The notes beneath the pieces were generated by a model. It did not search any database. It had not been told where the DNA came from and saw nothing but the letters and a program-made list of their open reading frames with translations. This document shows, piece by piece, positions 17,297-24,572 of a stretch of 64,000 nucleotides of DNA; positions within the stretch are counted from its first letter, which is position 1, and every line of letters begins with the position of its first letter. The translations under genes were made by a program, and so were the position numbers. Source of the stretch: Streptomyces nojiriensis (GTDB lineage: Bacteria; Actinomycetota; Actinomycetes; Streptomycetales; Streptomycetaceae); contig NZ_CP071139.1 of assembly GCF_017639205.1 (NCBI RefSeq), forward strand, positions 4,837,001-4,901,000, in the 5' to 3' direction.

Positions 17297-17545
17297 TCAG
17301 CCCCACATGACGAGGGCGGCCGCGCCCGCCCCCATCAGCGCCCCGGCCAGGTGCATGGCGGGGTGGCCGTAGTCGCCGTACCAGAGGTGGCGGGCCAGGC
17401 CGCCCAGTGCGGCCAGCGCGGCGATGATCCCGATCTGGCCGAAGAGCGTGACGGCGCAGCAGGGGGCCAGGAGCAGCAGGAACGAGTTCAGCCAGAACGG
17501 GGCCGCGCCCGTCCAGCCCCGCCATTGCCTGATCGCCGTCGCCAT
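17297..17545 (-). CDS. Small membrane protein at the end of the cbt operon
   Basis: 82-aa protein with two to three hydrophobic segments (WLNSFLLLLAPCCAVTLFG, IGIIAALAALGGLARHLW, AGALMGAGAAALVMWG) and the polar loop YGDYGHPAMH. It starts 21 bp after the cbtA stop on the same strand, so it is probably the last gene of the riboswitch-controlled cobalt operon. The His and Cys residues are suggestive of a metal role; function not established. Confidence 0.65.
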   Translation of the reverse strand: MATAIRQWRGWTGAAPFWLNSFLLLLAPCCAVTLFGQIGIIAALAALGGLARHLWYGDYGHPAMHLAGALMGAGAAALVMWG

Positions 17546-17566
17546 GTACTACCGGCCCCCTCGTGC

Positions 17567-18334
17567 TCAACTCGTCGGCTGCACAGCCTCCTTGGGTGCG
17601 GAGGCGGGCACAAGGGCTCGTTCGGCTAGAAAACCGAAAGCCAGGCCGAAAGTCGTCCACAGTGCCGTCTGGATGGCCAGGGACGCGAGGCGGAACTCCC
17701 AGATCAGCGCGGCGGGGAAGCCCGGCGGGACCTCGTCGATGCCGGGCAGCAGGGCGTACGAGAGGCCGATGGCCAAGGCGAAGGCCGCGCCGGCGACGAC
17801 CGACGCGTTCCAGTTGCCGAGCTTCGGTGCGAGCCGTCGCCCGAGGATCAGCGCGCCGGCCGCCAGCAGCACGCTCAGGGCGATCATCAGGAGGTAGAGG
17901 GCGGTCCGGCGGGCGGCGGTTCCGGGATCGCCCACGGCGGGGGGATTGGCGGGGTACTTGAAGAACGGCACCAGTGTCACGGTGACGTACAGACCCCCGG
18001 TGACCAGTGCGGCCGTGGCCCGCGGGCCGAAGCGGCCGATGCGGCCCAGGGCGAAGCAGTAGACGAGCGCGGCGATGCCGCCGAGCGCCACCGCGTAGAG
18101 CAGGACGCCGGTGCCGAGCCCGGCCGTGGCCTGGAGGGCCCGGCTGACCGGCGCGTCCTCGCCGTGGTCGTGACCGGCCGCGGCGGCTTCCTCGATGGCG
18201 ATCGCCGCGTCCACCTTGGACTCACCGAGGAGGTAGGCGACGAGGAAGGCGGCCACGCCGGCCAGCAGGCCGGCGAGCATGCCGCGGACGAGCAGGGTGC
18301 GGGGGGAGACCCCACCCGGAGAAGTGGAAGTCAT
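17567..18334 (-). CDS. cbtA: CbtA family cobalt transporter subunit
   Basis: 255-aa membrane protein of the CbtA family, the predicted cobalt importer found with CbtB under cobalamin riboswitches. Five to six helices are visible, beginning TLLVRGMLAGLLAGVAAFLVAYLLGE; the first external loop contains the candidate metal-binding cluster AGHDHGED. FFKYPANPPAVGDP is a CbtA family signature. 42 bp downstream of cbtB and preceded by the B12 riboswitch of the operon. Transport of cobalt for cobalamin synthesis is the family prediction. Confidence 0.9.
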   Translation of the reverse strand: MTSTSPGGVSPRTLLVRGMLAGLLAGVAAFLVAYLLGESKVDAAIAIEEAAAAGHDHGEDAPVSRALQATAGLGTGVLLYAVALGGIAALVYCFALGRIGRFGPRATAALVTGGLYVTVTLVPFFKYPANPPAVGDPGTAARRTALYLLMIALSVLLAAGALILGRRLAPKLGNWNASVVAGAAFALAIGLSYALLPGIDEVPPGFPAALIWEFRLASLAIQTALWTTFGLAFGFLAERALVPASAPKEAVQPTS

Positions 18335-18376
18335 CGATCTGTTCCCTTGCTGAGACGTCGGTCGGTGGCAGGGGAA

Positions 18377-18592
18377 TCAGTGGCAGGGGAACCCGAGCAG
18401 GTGGCGGCCGTCGTGCAGCCACTCGTGGATGGTCTCCCCTTCGAAGACCGAGGTGGCGCCCTGCTCGGCGCCGACGAAGTACAGCAGGACGAGCATGAGG
18501 ATGCCGACGAACACGGCCCAGGGGGCCAGCGCGGAGAGCGAGATGGGGGCGATGACGGGTGAGTTCGTCGTGGGCACGGCGGAGTGGGCCAT
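18377..18592 (-). CDS. cbtB: CbtB family cobalt transporter subunit
   Basis: 71-aa single-helix protein (WAVFVGILMLVLLYFVGAEQG) with the CbtB C-terminal His-rich tail HEWLHDGRHLLGFPCH, proposed to bind cobalt. GGAGG precedes the ATG by 8 bases. First gene of the operon cbtB-cbtA-82-codon gene; translation should be controlled by the cobalamin riboswitch immediately upstream. Confidence 0.9.
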   Translation of the reverse strand: MAHSAVPTTNSPVIAPISLSALAPWAVFVGILMLVLLYFVGAEQGATSVFEGETIHEWLHDGRHLLGFPCH

Positions 18593-18638
18593 GGCAGAAC
18601 CTCCAGAGGGAACACGCGTCCCGGTCAGTGGTGCTCGC

Positions 18639-18735
18639 TACGACGGTGGCGGGTCTGACTTTCCTCCCCCTCCGGGAGGTTTCACAGTGGCGCGACCGTG
18701 CCGGATTCTCACCGTGCTTCCGTCGTTCCGTCGTA
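18639..18735 (-). ncRNA. Cobalamin riboswitch
   Basis: On the minus strand the leader contains the B12-box signature GGTGAGAATCCGGCACGG, then GTCGCGCCACTGTGA and AGTCAGACCC, in the order of cobalamin riboswitches. The ends pair as an 8-bp P1 stem (TACGACGG with CCGTCGTA, plus-strand positions 18728-18735 and 18639-18646). The core is compact, about 97 nt. It precedes the cbtB start by about 46 nt, so cobalamin should shut off cobalt uptake, most likely by hiding the ribosome-binding site. Confidence 0.93.
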
Positions 18736-18780
18736 AGTCAATTGAACCATTTGTGACCGTACCGCGCTTACGCTCCCCTT

Positions 18781-19296
18781 ATGAAGACCCCGTTGGTACG
18801 AGTTCGGCTCATCACCTTCCCTCTGGACCCGGCCGCCCGTCAGGGCCGCTTCGGTCACGCCCGGCCGTGCCCGGGCCACGAGGGGCTGCGCGGTCTGTCG
18901 ACGGGCGAGTGGGCCGGGCGCACCCTGGACGAGGTGGCGGGCCGGGACCCGGCGGCCGTGCACGCCTGGCTGTCGGATCCCGCGTACGCGCCGCCGGGCG
19001 GGGAGTCCGTCGACGCGCTGATCGCGCGCGTCGGGGCGGTGCTGGCGGGCCTGGCCGAGGGCACGCACCGGGTGGTGGTCGAGCAGGCCGTCGTCCGGGC
19101 GGCCGTGGTGCACGCCCTGGACCTGCCCGCGGCGGCCTTCTGGCGGCTCGACGTACGTCCGGAGTCGGTGACCACCCTCACCGGGCGGGCGGGGCGCTGG
19201 AACCTCCTGGTCGGACAGCCGCAGGACGAGCAGCCGGGGGCCGGGCAGGAGCGGGCCGGGCAGGAGCAGGCGCGGCAGGAGCAGGGCCAGCCGTAG
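18781..19296 (+). CDS. Histidine-phosphatase-like protein without RHG motif
   Basis: 171-aa protein resembling the histidine phosphatase (phosphoglycerate mutase/CobC) superfamily in LSTGEWAGRTLDEVAGRDPAAVHAWLSDP, GGESVDALIARV and the late VVVEQAVVRAAVVHAL. The catalytic N-terminal RHG motif that should sit in the first strand is replaced by RLITFPLD, and the second active-site His (GH motif) by EQAVVRA, so classic phosphotransfer looks impossible. The last 25 residues are Gln/Glu/Gly-rich. TACGCT 8 bases before the ATG suggests a leaderless mRNA. It lies divergently from the cobalt operon, where CobC-like proteins commonly occur. Confidence 0.72.
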   Translation: MKTPLVRVRLITFPLDPAARQGRFGHARPCPGHEGLRGLSTGEWAGRTLDEVAGRDPAAVHAWLSDPAYAPPGGESVDALIARVGAVLAGLAEGTHRVVVEQAVVRAAVVHALDLPAAAFWRLDVRPESVTTLTGRAGRWNLLVGQPQDEQPGAGQERAGQEQARQEQGQP

Positions 19297-19319
19297 CCGT
19301 AGCCGCGGTGGGTGAAACG

Positions 19320-19356
19320 GTTCGGCCCGGACCCCGCGACGCGGTCCGGGCCGAAC
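19320..19356. terminator. Bidirectional terminator
   Basis: Perfect 14-bp inverted repeat (19320-19333 and 19343-19356) between the stop codons of the convergent phosphatase-like and uricase genes. Confidence 0.82.
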
Positions 19357-19373
19357 GGGCGGTCAGCCGCGCG

Positions 19374-20291
19374 TCACGCGACGATCCAGTCGGACGTGGC
19401 GATCACCGGCTGCACGCCGTCGCGGTGGATGGTGCCCTCGATCAGGCCGTACATCCGGTCCGCCGCGAAGTAGACCTCGTTGTCGTTCTTGAGGCCGAAA
19501 GGCTCCAGGTCGACGAGGAAGTGGTGCTTGTTGGGGAGGTTGAGGCGCACCTCGTTGACCTTGGCGCAGTTGTCGAGCACCCGCTCGGCCATCTGGTTCA
19601 GGGTCTGCTGCAGCGAGTACGAGTACGTCTCCGCGAAGGCTTCCAGCAGGTTCTTGCGGACCTTCTTGTACGCCTGGTCCCAGTCGTACCCGGCGTCGTC
19701 GGCGGCCAGCGCCGAGTGCGCCCAGCGCGCGGTGACCTTGGTCGCCAGGATGCGGTCGTACGCCTCCTGCAGGGTCGTGTACTTGTCCTTGATGTAGCCG
19801 TGGAACTCGGAGTTGGTCGAGTTCATCACCGTCAGGTCCTTCAGACCCGAGATGACCTGCAGGCCGGTCGTCTCGCTGTAGGTGATCTGCGCGGTGCGCA
19901 CCTCCTGGCCCTTGCGGACGAAGGAGTGCTGCTCCTTGCGCGTGGGGACCGGGATGCGGTCCCACACGTACTCCTCGATGCGGATCTGGGCCTCGCGGAT
20001 CGGCTGCTGGGAGGAGACGAAGTGCTTGGCGAGCAGGATGCCGAAGGCCTCGGGCGAGTCGATGCCGTGCTCCTTGCCGAAGGCGTACACCGTGTTCTTG
20101 GTGGTGTCGGTCGGCAGGCAGTTGGCGTTGTCGCCGGTGAGGTGGACGTCGCGGAATTCACCGCGGAGCGCGACCGAGACGTTGAGGTCGCGGATCTCGT
20201 GCCAGGAACCGTCGCCGCCCTTGCGGGTGACCTTCACGATGCGGTTCTCGGCCTTGCCGTACTGGTTCTGGGCCAGGACGTGCTTGCTCAT
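19374..20291 (-). CDS. Urate oxidase (factor-independent uricase)
   Basis: 305-aa cofactor-free uricase converting urate to 5-hydroxyisourate in purine catabolism; length matches the family. Two T-fold halves are present. Signatures: catalytic Lys/Thr region LPTDTTKNTVYAFGKEHG, TYSETTGLQVISGLKDLTVMNSTNSEFHGY, and the C-terminal NKHHFLVDLEPFGLKNDNEVYFAADRMYGLIEGT. GAAGGAAG precedes the ATG. No HIU hydrolase, OHCU decarboxylase or allantoinase is next to it in the window, unlike many purine-degradation clusters. Confidence 0.96.
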   Translation of the reverse strand: MSKHVLAQNQYGKAENRIVKVTRKGGDGSWHEIRDLNVSVALRGEFRDVHLTGDNANCLPTDTTKNTVYAFGKEHGIDSPEAFGILLAKHFVSSQQPIREAQIRIEEYVWDRIPVPTRKEQHSFVRKGQEVRTAQITYSETTGLQVISGLKDLTVMNSTNSEFHGYIKDKYTTLQEAYDRILATKVTARWAHSALAADDAGYDWDQAYKKVRKNLLEAFAETYSYSLQQTLNQMAERVLDNCAKVNEVRLNLPNKHHFLVDLEPFGLKNDNEVYFAADRMYGLIEGTIHRDGVQPVIATSDWIVA

Positions 20292-20574
20292 GCTGTCTTC
20301 CTTCGGGTACTCGGGAACACGGAGTCCGGTCGTCTGGATCCCGTACGCCCGGCGTCCAGCGCCCGCCCGAATCAAGGACGTCCCGCTCCCCGCCGTTCGG
20401 CCCCTCGCCGAGGGACCGCCCCGGGCCTGACGTGCATCCCGGTTCGTAGGTGCTTGGCCTGTTGTGCGTCTTGAAGGCCTGCACGGATTGCAGCATGCGC
20501 ACCGGGGGTTGATCCCCGTACAAATCCTCCGAACACCAGCACCCACGCCTTGGGCGACCCCACAGAAGCCCAGG

Positions 20575-21924
20575 TCAGGCGGTGTGGGCATCCGCCACCG
20601 AGAGGGCCTCGTCGAGGATCTCCAGCCCCTTGGCCACGTCCTGCGGCGAGATGTTGCACGGCGGTGCGATGTGGATCCGGTTGCCGGCGGTCAGCGGCCA
20701 GAGCCCGCCCTTCTTGCACGCCGCCCCGAACTCGGCCATCGGGGCGTTCTCCGCCCCGGAGGCGTTGTACGGGACCAGCGGCTCGCGGGTCTCCTTGCTG
20801 CGCACCAGCTCCAGGGCCCAGAAGGTGCCGAGCCCGCGGACCTCCCCGACCGAGGGGTGCCGCTCGGCGAGCGCGCGCAGGCCGGGGCCGAGCAGTTCCG
20901 CACCCGTCCGGGCGGACTGCTCGACGATGCCCTCCTCCTCCATGACGCCGATCGTCGCGACGGCGGCCGCGCAGGCCAGCACGTGCCCGGAGTACGTCAG
21001 TCCGCCCGGGTAGGGCCGGCGGGCGAAGGTCTCGGCGATGGCGGCCGAGATGGCGACCCCGCCGAGCGGGAGGTATCCGCTGGTCACGCCCTTGGCGAAG
21101 CAGATCAGGTCGGGGGTCACGTCCCAGTGCTCGGAGGCGAACCACGTACCGGTGCGCCCGAAGCCGACCATGATCTCGTCCAGGACGAAGACGATGCCGA
21201 AGCGGTCGCACAGCGCGCGTACGCCGGCCAGGTAGCCGTCCGGGTGCACGAGCACGCCCGGGGCGCCGCCGACGGTCTCCAGGATGATCGCGGCGATGGA
21301 CTGCGGCCCCTCGAAGACGATGGTGTCCTCCAGGTGGCGCAGGGCCCGCTCGCATTCCTCGGCGGGGTTGGCCGCGTAGAAGGGCGAGCGGTAGGCGAAC
21401 GGCCCCCAGAAGTGCACGACACCGGCGGTCGCGGAGTCGTTGCCGAAGCGGCGGGCGTCGCCCGTCAGGTTGATCGCGGTGGAGGTGGCGCCGTGGTACG
21501 AGCGGTACGCGGACAGCACCTTGGGCCGGCCGGTGTGCAGCCGGGCCATGCGGACGGCGTTCTCCACGGCCTCGGCACCGGCATTGGTGAAGAAGATCTT
21601 GTCGAGGTCGCCGGGGGTGCGCTCGGCGATCAGCCGGGCCGCCTCGGAGCGCACGTCGACGGCGAAGCCGGGCGCGACGGTGCACAGCTTGGCCGCCTGC
21701 TCCTGGATGGCCGCGGTGACCTTCGGGTGCTGGTAGCCGATGTTCGTGTAGACGAGGGCGCTGGAGAAGTCGAGGAAGCGGTTGCCCTGGTAGTCCCAGA
21801 AGTACGAACCCTCGGCGCCGGCCACGGCGAGCGGGTCGATGAGCTCCTGCGCCGACCAGGAGTGGAAGACATGCTTCCGGTCAGCGTCTTTCACGGCGGC
21901 GAGGGCGTCGGCTTCTGCGTTCAT
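20575..21924 (-). CDS. Class III (omega) aminotransferase
   Basis: PLP-dependent class III aminotransferase (449 aa), cytosolic. Seen: IFFTNAGAEAVENAVRMARLHTGRPKVLSAYRSYHG, the cofactor Asp in FVLDEIMVGFGRTGTWFA, and the Schiff-base Lys in LICFAKGVTSGYLPLGGVA. Overall pattern fits beta-alanine/taurine/omega-amino-acid:pyruvate-type enzymes; substrate cannot be set from sequence. The ATG at 21924 is chosen because a TACGCT -10-like element ends 7 bases upstream and there is no ribosome-binding site, suggesting a leaderless mRNA; 21945 is an in-frame alternative. The uricase gene lies 283 bp downstream on the same strand, possibly unrelated. Confidence 0.92.
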   Translation of the reverse strand: MNAEADALAAVKDADRKHVFHSWSAQELIDPLAVAGAEGSYFWDYQGNRFLDFSSALVYTNIGYQHPKVTAAIQEQAAKLCTVAPGFAVDVRSEAARLIAERTPGDLDKIFFTNAGAEAVENAVRMARLHTGRPKVLSAYRSYHGATSTAINLTGDARRFGNDSATAGVVHFWGPFAYRSPFYAANPAEECERALRHLEDTIVFEGPQSIAAIILETVGGAPGVLVHPDGYLAGVRALCDRFGIVFVLDEIMVGFGRTGTWFASEHWDVTPDLICFAKGVTSGYLPLGGVAISAAIAETFARRPYPGGLTYSGHVLACAAAVATIGVMEEEGIVEQSARTGAELLGPGLRALAERHPSVGEVRGLGTFWALELVRSKETREPLVPYNASGAENAPMAEFGAACKKGGLWPLTAGNRIHIAPPCNISPQDVAKGLEILDEALSVADAHTA

Positions 21925-21989
21925 GAAACGAGCGTAGTTGTCCATGATGTGGACGGGGCGGGGGTCGGCACCCGGGCACCCGTGCCGGC

Positions 21990-22817
21990 TCAGGCCAGGG
22001 CCTCGCCGTACAGGCGGAACAGCCGGGGCCCGGTGGCCGGGGCGGCGGCCCCCAGCCCGGCCCAGGCCTCGGACGCCGCCGCCCGGGCCGTCGTGCCCGG
22101 CCACGGCTGCGGCAGCAGCTCCGGCGGGAGCAGCGGATCGGGGAGCATCGCGGCGGAGAAGGCGGCGGCCAGTGTCACGGCGTGCGCCAGCCCGTCGGCC
22201 CGGCCGGGCCCGGCAGGCTGCTCCGCGAGCGCGCGGAGCTCCCCGTACCGCGCCGCGATCTCCGGCAGCGGCCACAGCCGCTCCGCCAGGGCGCGCGGGT
22301 CCGAGGTGCCGCCCACCGCCAGGTCCCGGGTGCTCAGGCAGGTCAGCGCCTCCGACAGGCCCAGCTCCGCCGCGTGCGCCCGCACGTACGGGCCGATCGC
22401 GTTCGGCGTGACGTACAGACCGCCCTGGACCGGCGCCGCTCCCAGCCCGGTCAGCGCGTCCCGCAGGGAGTCCCGCGCGGCCCGCGCGGACTCCGGTACG
22501 GCGAAGGCGAACGCGTGCCAGAGCCCGTCCCACGGCTCCAGCCCCCGGTCCTGCCGGTAGGCGTGCCGGACGAACTCCACCTCCGGCACGAGCGGCAGTC
22601 CGGCCCCCGGCTCCGCGCCCGACAGGCGCAGCACGGCCCGCCGGCCGCGCCCCTCCACCGTGAACCGGCCCTCGGCCTCCAGGCGCTTCACGCACAGCCG
22701 CACCTGCTGGTCGGTCATCCCGAGCAGGGCGGCGACCTCGTACAGCTCCTCGCCCGCGACCGTCCCGTCCTCCCGGACCAGCGCGTGCACCACCATCCGC
22801 GTGGGGATCCCGCTCAT
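21990..22817 (-). CDS. PaaX family transcriptional regulator
   Basis: 275-aa protein with an N-terminal winged helix (LYEVAALLGMTDQQVRLCVKRLEAEGRFTVEGRGRRAVLRLS) and a C-terminal PaaX-type domain (WDGLWHAFAFAVPESARAARDSLRDALTGLGAAPVQGGLYVTPN). PaaX represses phenylacetate catabolism in enteric bacteria; Streptomyces has many PaaX-like proteins of unknown target. Its ATG overlaps the stop of the upstream GNAT gene as ATGA, so the two are translationally coupled. No phenylacetate genes are nearby. Confidence 0.85.
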   Translation of the reverse strand: MSGIPTRMVVHALVREDGTVAGEELYEVAALLGMTDQQVRLCVKRLEAEGRFTVEGRGRRAVLRLSGAEPGAGLPLVPEVEFVRHAYRQDRGLEPWDGLWHAFAFAVPESARAARDSLRDALTGLGAAPVQGGLYVTPNAIGPYVRAHAAELGLSEALTCLSTRDLAVGGTSDPRALAERLWPLPEIAARYGELRALAEQPAGPGRADGLAHAVTLAAAFSAAMLPDPLLPPELLPQPWPGTTARAAASEAWAGLGAAAPATGPRLFRLYGEALA

Positions 22818-23431
22818 CGTGCCGCCACCTCCTTGTGCATCGTCGTCACGCCCCCGAATCCCAGCACGTCCCGCAGCCAGGGCGTGCGCTGCACCCGTAC
22901 CGCGCGGAACCCGTGCTTCTCGTAGAGCTCCCGCGCCCGCGGGTTCTCCGCGACCACGTCCAGCCTGATCCGCCGGCACCGCTGCTCCACGGCGATCGCC
23001 TCGATCTCCCGCAGCAGCAGGCCGCCGATGCCCCGGCTCCGCTCGGCGGGGTCCACGGCGATGCCGTCCATGACCAGCTCGCCGCGGGCCGGGGTGCGTT
23101 CCAGCAGGGCCAGCAGGACCACCCGGTACAGGCCCCGGACCCGCCCGTACTGGGCCATGACCGCGGCCGCGTCGCCGCCGACCAGGCCGCGCCCGGCCAG
23201 CTGGTAGCCCGCCACGCCGACCACCCGGCCGCCCCCCTGGCCGTCGCCGCCGGACAGTGCGGTCACCGCCCGGTCCGGGTGCAGGTGCCCGGCGATGAAG
23301 CGCCGTCCGGCCTCCGCGGGGCCGAGCGCGAGGCCCAGCTTTCCCCCGAAGGCCTCCCAGTACAGCTCGGCGACGCGCGGAGCGGCCCCTTCGGGCAGCC
23401 CGCGCCGTACCTCCACGCTCTCCGTCGTCAT
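22814..23431 (-). CDS. GNAT family N-acetyltransferase
   Basis: 205-aa GCN5-related acetyltransferase. The acetyl-CoA loop is in VMDGIAVDPAERSRGIGGLLLREIEAIA, followed by RRIRLDVVAENPRARELYEKHGF. Substrate unknown. The ATG at 23431 lies 7 bases after TACGCT on the minus strand, with no ribosome-binding site, again suggesting leaderless transcription. Stop overlaps the PaaX-like start (ATGA). Confidence 0.9.
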   Translation of the reverse strand: MTTESVEVRRGLPEGAAPRVAELYWEAFGGKLGLALGPAEAGRRFIAGHLHPDRAVTALSGGDGQGGGRVVGVAGYQLAGRGLVGGDAAAVMAQYGRVRGLYRVVLLALLERTPARGELVMDGIAVDPAERSRGIGGLLLREIEAIAVEQRCRRIRLDVVAENPRARELYEKHGFRAVRVQRTPWLRDVLGFGGVTTMHKEVAAR

Positions 23432-23524
23432 ACGTGCAAGCGTAATACGTTCATTGCCGTTACGATCGTTTTTGATGTGAGCGAACGAGTGTGTGAATCC
23501 ACGAGCGAGGAATCCGGAGCCGAG

Positions 23525-24572
23525 ATGACCGAGCCCCCCGTACCCGCAACGGCCCGCAGACTGCGCCGGGCACTGCTGTCCGGCCTCCTCATGGCCCTCA
23601 CCACCGCCCTCCTCCTCACCGGTGTCGTCCTGTGGCAGCACGACTACGGCCTCCACGAGGAGCGCGTCACGGTCCCCGCCGCCGGCCACGACCTCCCCGG
23701 GGTGCTCGCCACCCCGGCCGGCCGGGGCCCCGGGCCCTTCCCGCTGGTCGTCCTCGTGCACGGCGACGGCGGGATCGACGCCACCCACGACGGCTTCTAC
23801 CGCCCCTACTGGGAGGCGTTCGCCCGGGCCGGTTACGCCTCGCTCTCCCTCGACAAGCCCGCCGACTGGCTCGGCCAGACCATGGACGACCGGGCCCGCG
23901 AGAGCGTCGACGCCCTCACCTGGGCGGCCCGCACCCGGCCCGAGATCGACCCCGCCCGCATCGGCCTGTGGGGCGCCAGCCAGGCCGGCTGGGTCATGCC
24001 CAAGGTGGTGGCGCGGGCCCCCGCCCCCGGGGTGCGCTTCGTCATCGCGGTCGGCACCGCCGTGAACTGGGAGCGCCAGGGCGAGTACCACCTGCGGTCC
24101 GAGCTCCGGGCGGCCGGAGCCGGCGCCGACCGCACGGCGGCCGCCCTGCGCACCCGGGAGGCCACGCTGTCGCTGCTGCGGCGCGGTGCGACGTACGAGG
24201 AGTACCGCGCGAGTCCCGGCGCCGACCGGGAACTCACCCCGGAGCGCTGGACGTTCATCAGCCGCAACCACACCGCGGACATGACCGCCGACCTGCGGGC
24301 GATGCCGCCCGTCCCGGTGCTGCTGATCTCCGGCGCCGACGACCTGAACGTGGACGGCGCCGAGACCGAGGCGCTCCACCGGAGCGTGCTGCCCCCCGGC
24401 ACCCTCACGGTCCGCCGTTATCCGGGGGCGACCCACTCCCTGCTGCGCACCGAGGTCGAGCGCTCCTCCTGGCGGCTCCCTGACGGCGGTGTTCGCCCCG
24501 CGCGCCCTCTTCCCGCCCGGCCTCCTCGCGGACCAGGAGCGTTTCCTGCGGGAGCTCAACCGCTCAGGGTGA
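23525..24572 (+). pseudogene. Alpha/beta hydrolase with 3' frameshift (dienelactone-hydrolase-like)
   Basis: Membrane-anchored or secreted alpha/beta hydrolase of about 348 aa if repaired. A signal/anchor (ALLSGLLMALTTALLLTGVVLW) is followed by the oxyanion motif VLVHGDGG, nucleophile elbow GLWGASQAG (Ser), acid region LLISGADDLNVDG and catalytic His in YPGATHSLL. After SSWRL (24478) the frame runs on into the antisense of the next gene; shifting by one base in CTCCC (24476-24480) gives LTAVFAPRALFPPGLLADQERFLRELNRSG and a stop at 24572. One inserted C, real or a sequencing error, explains this. GGAG lies 7 bases before the ATG. Confidence 0.8.
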
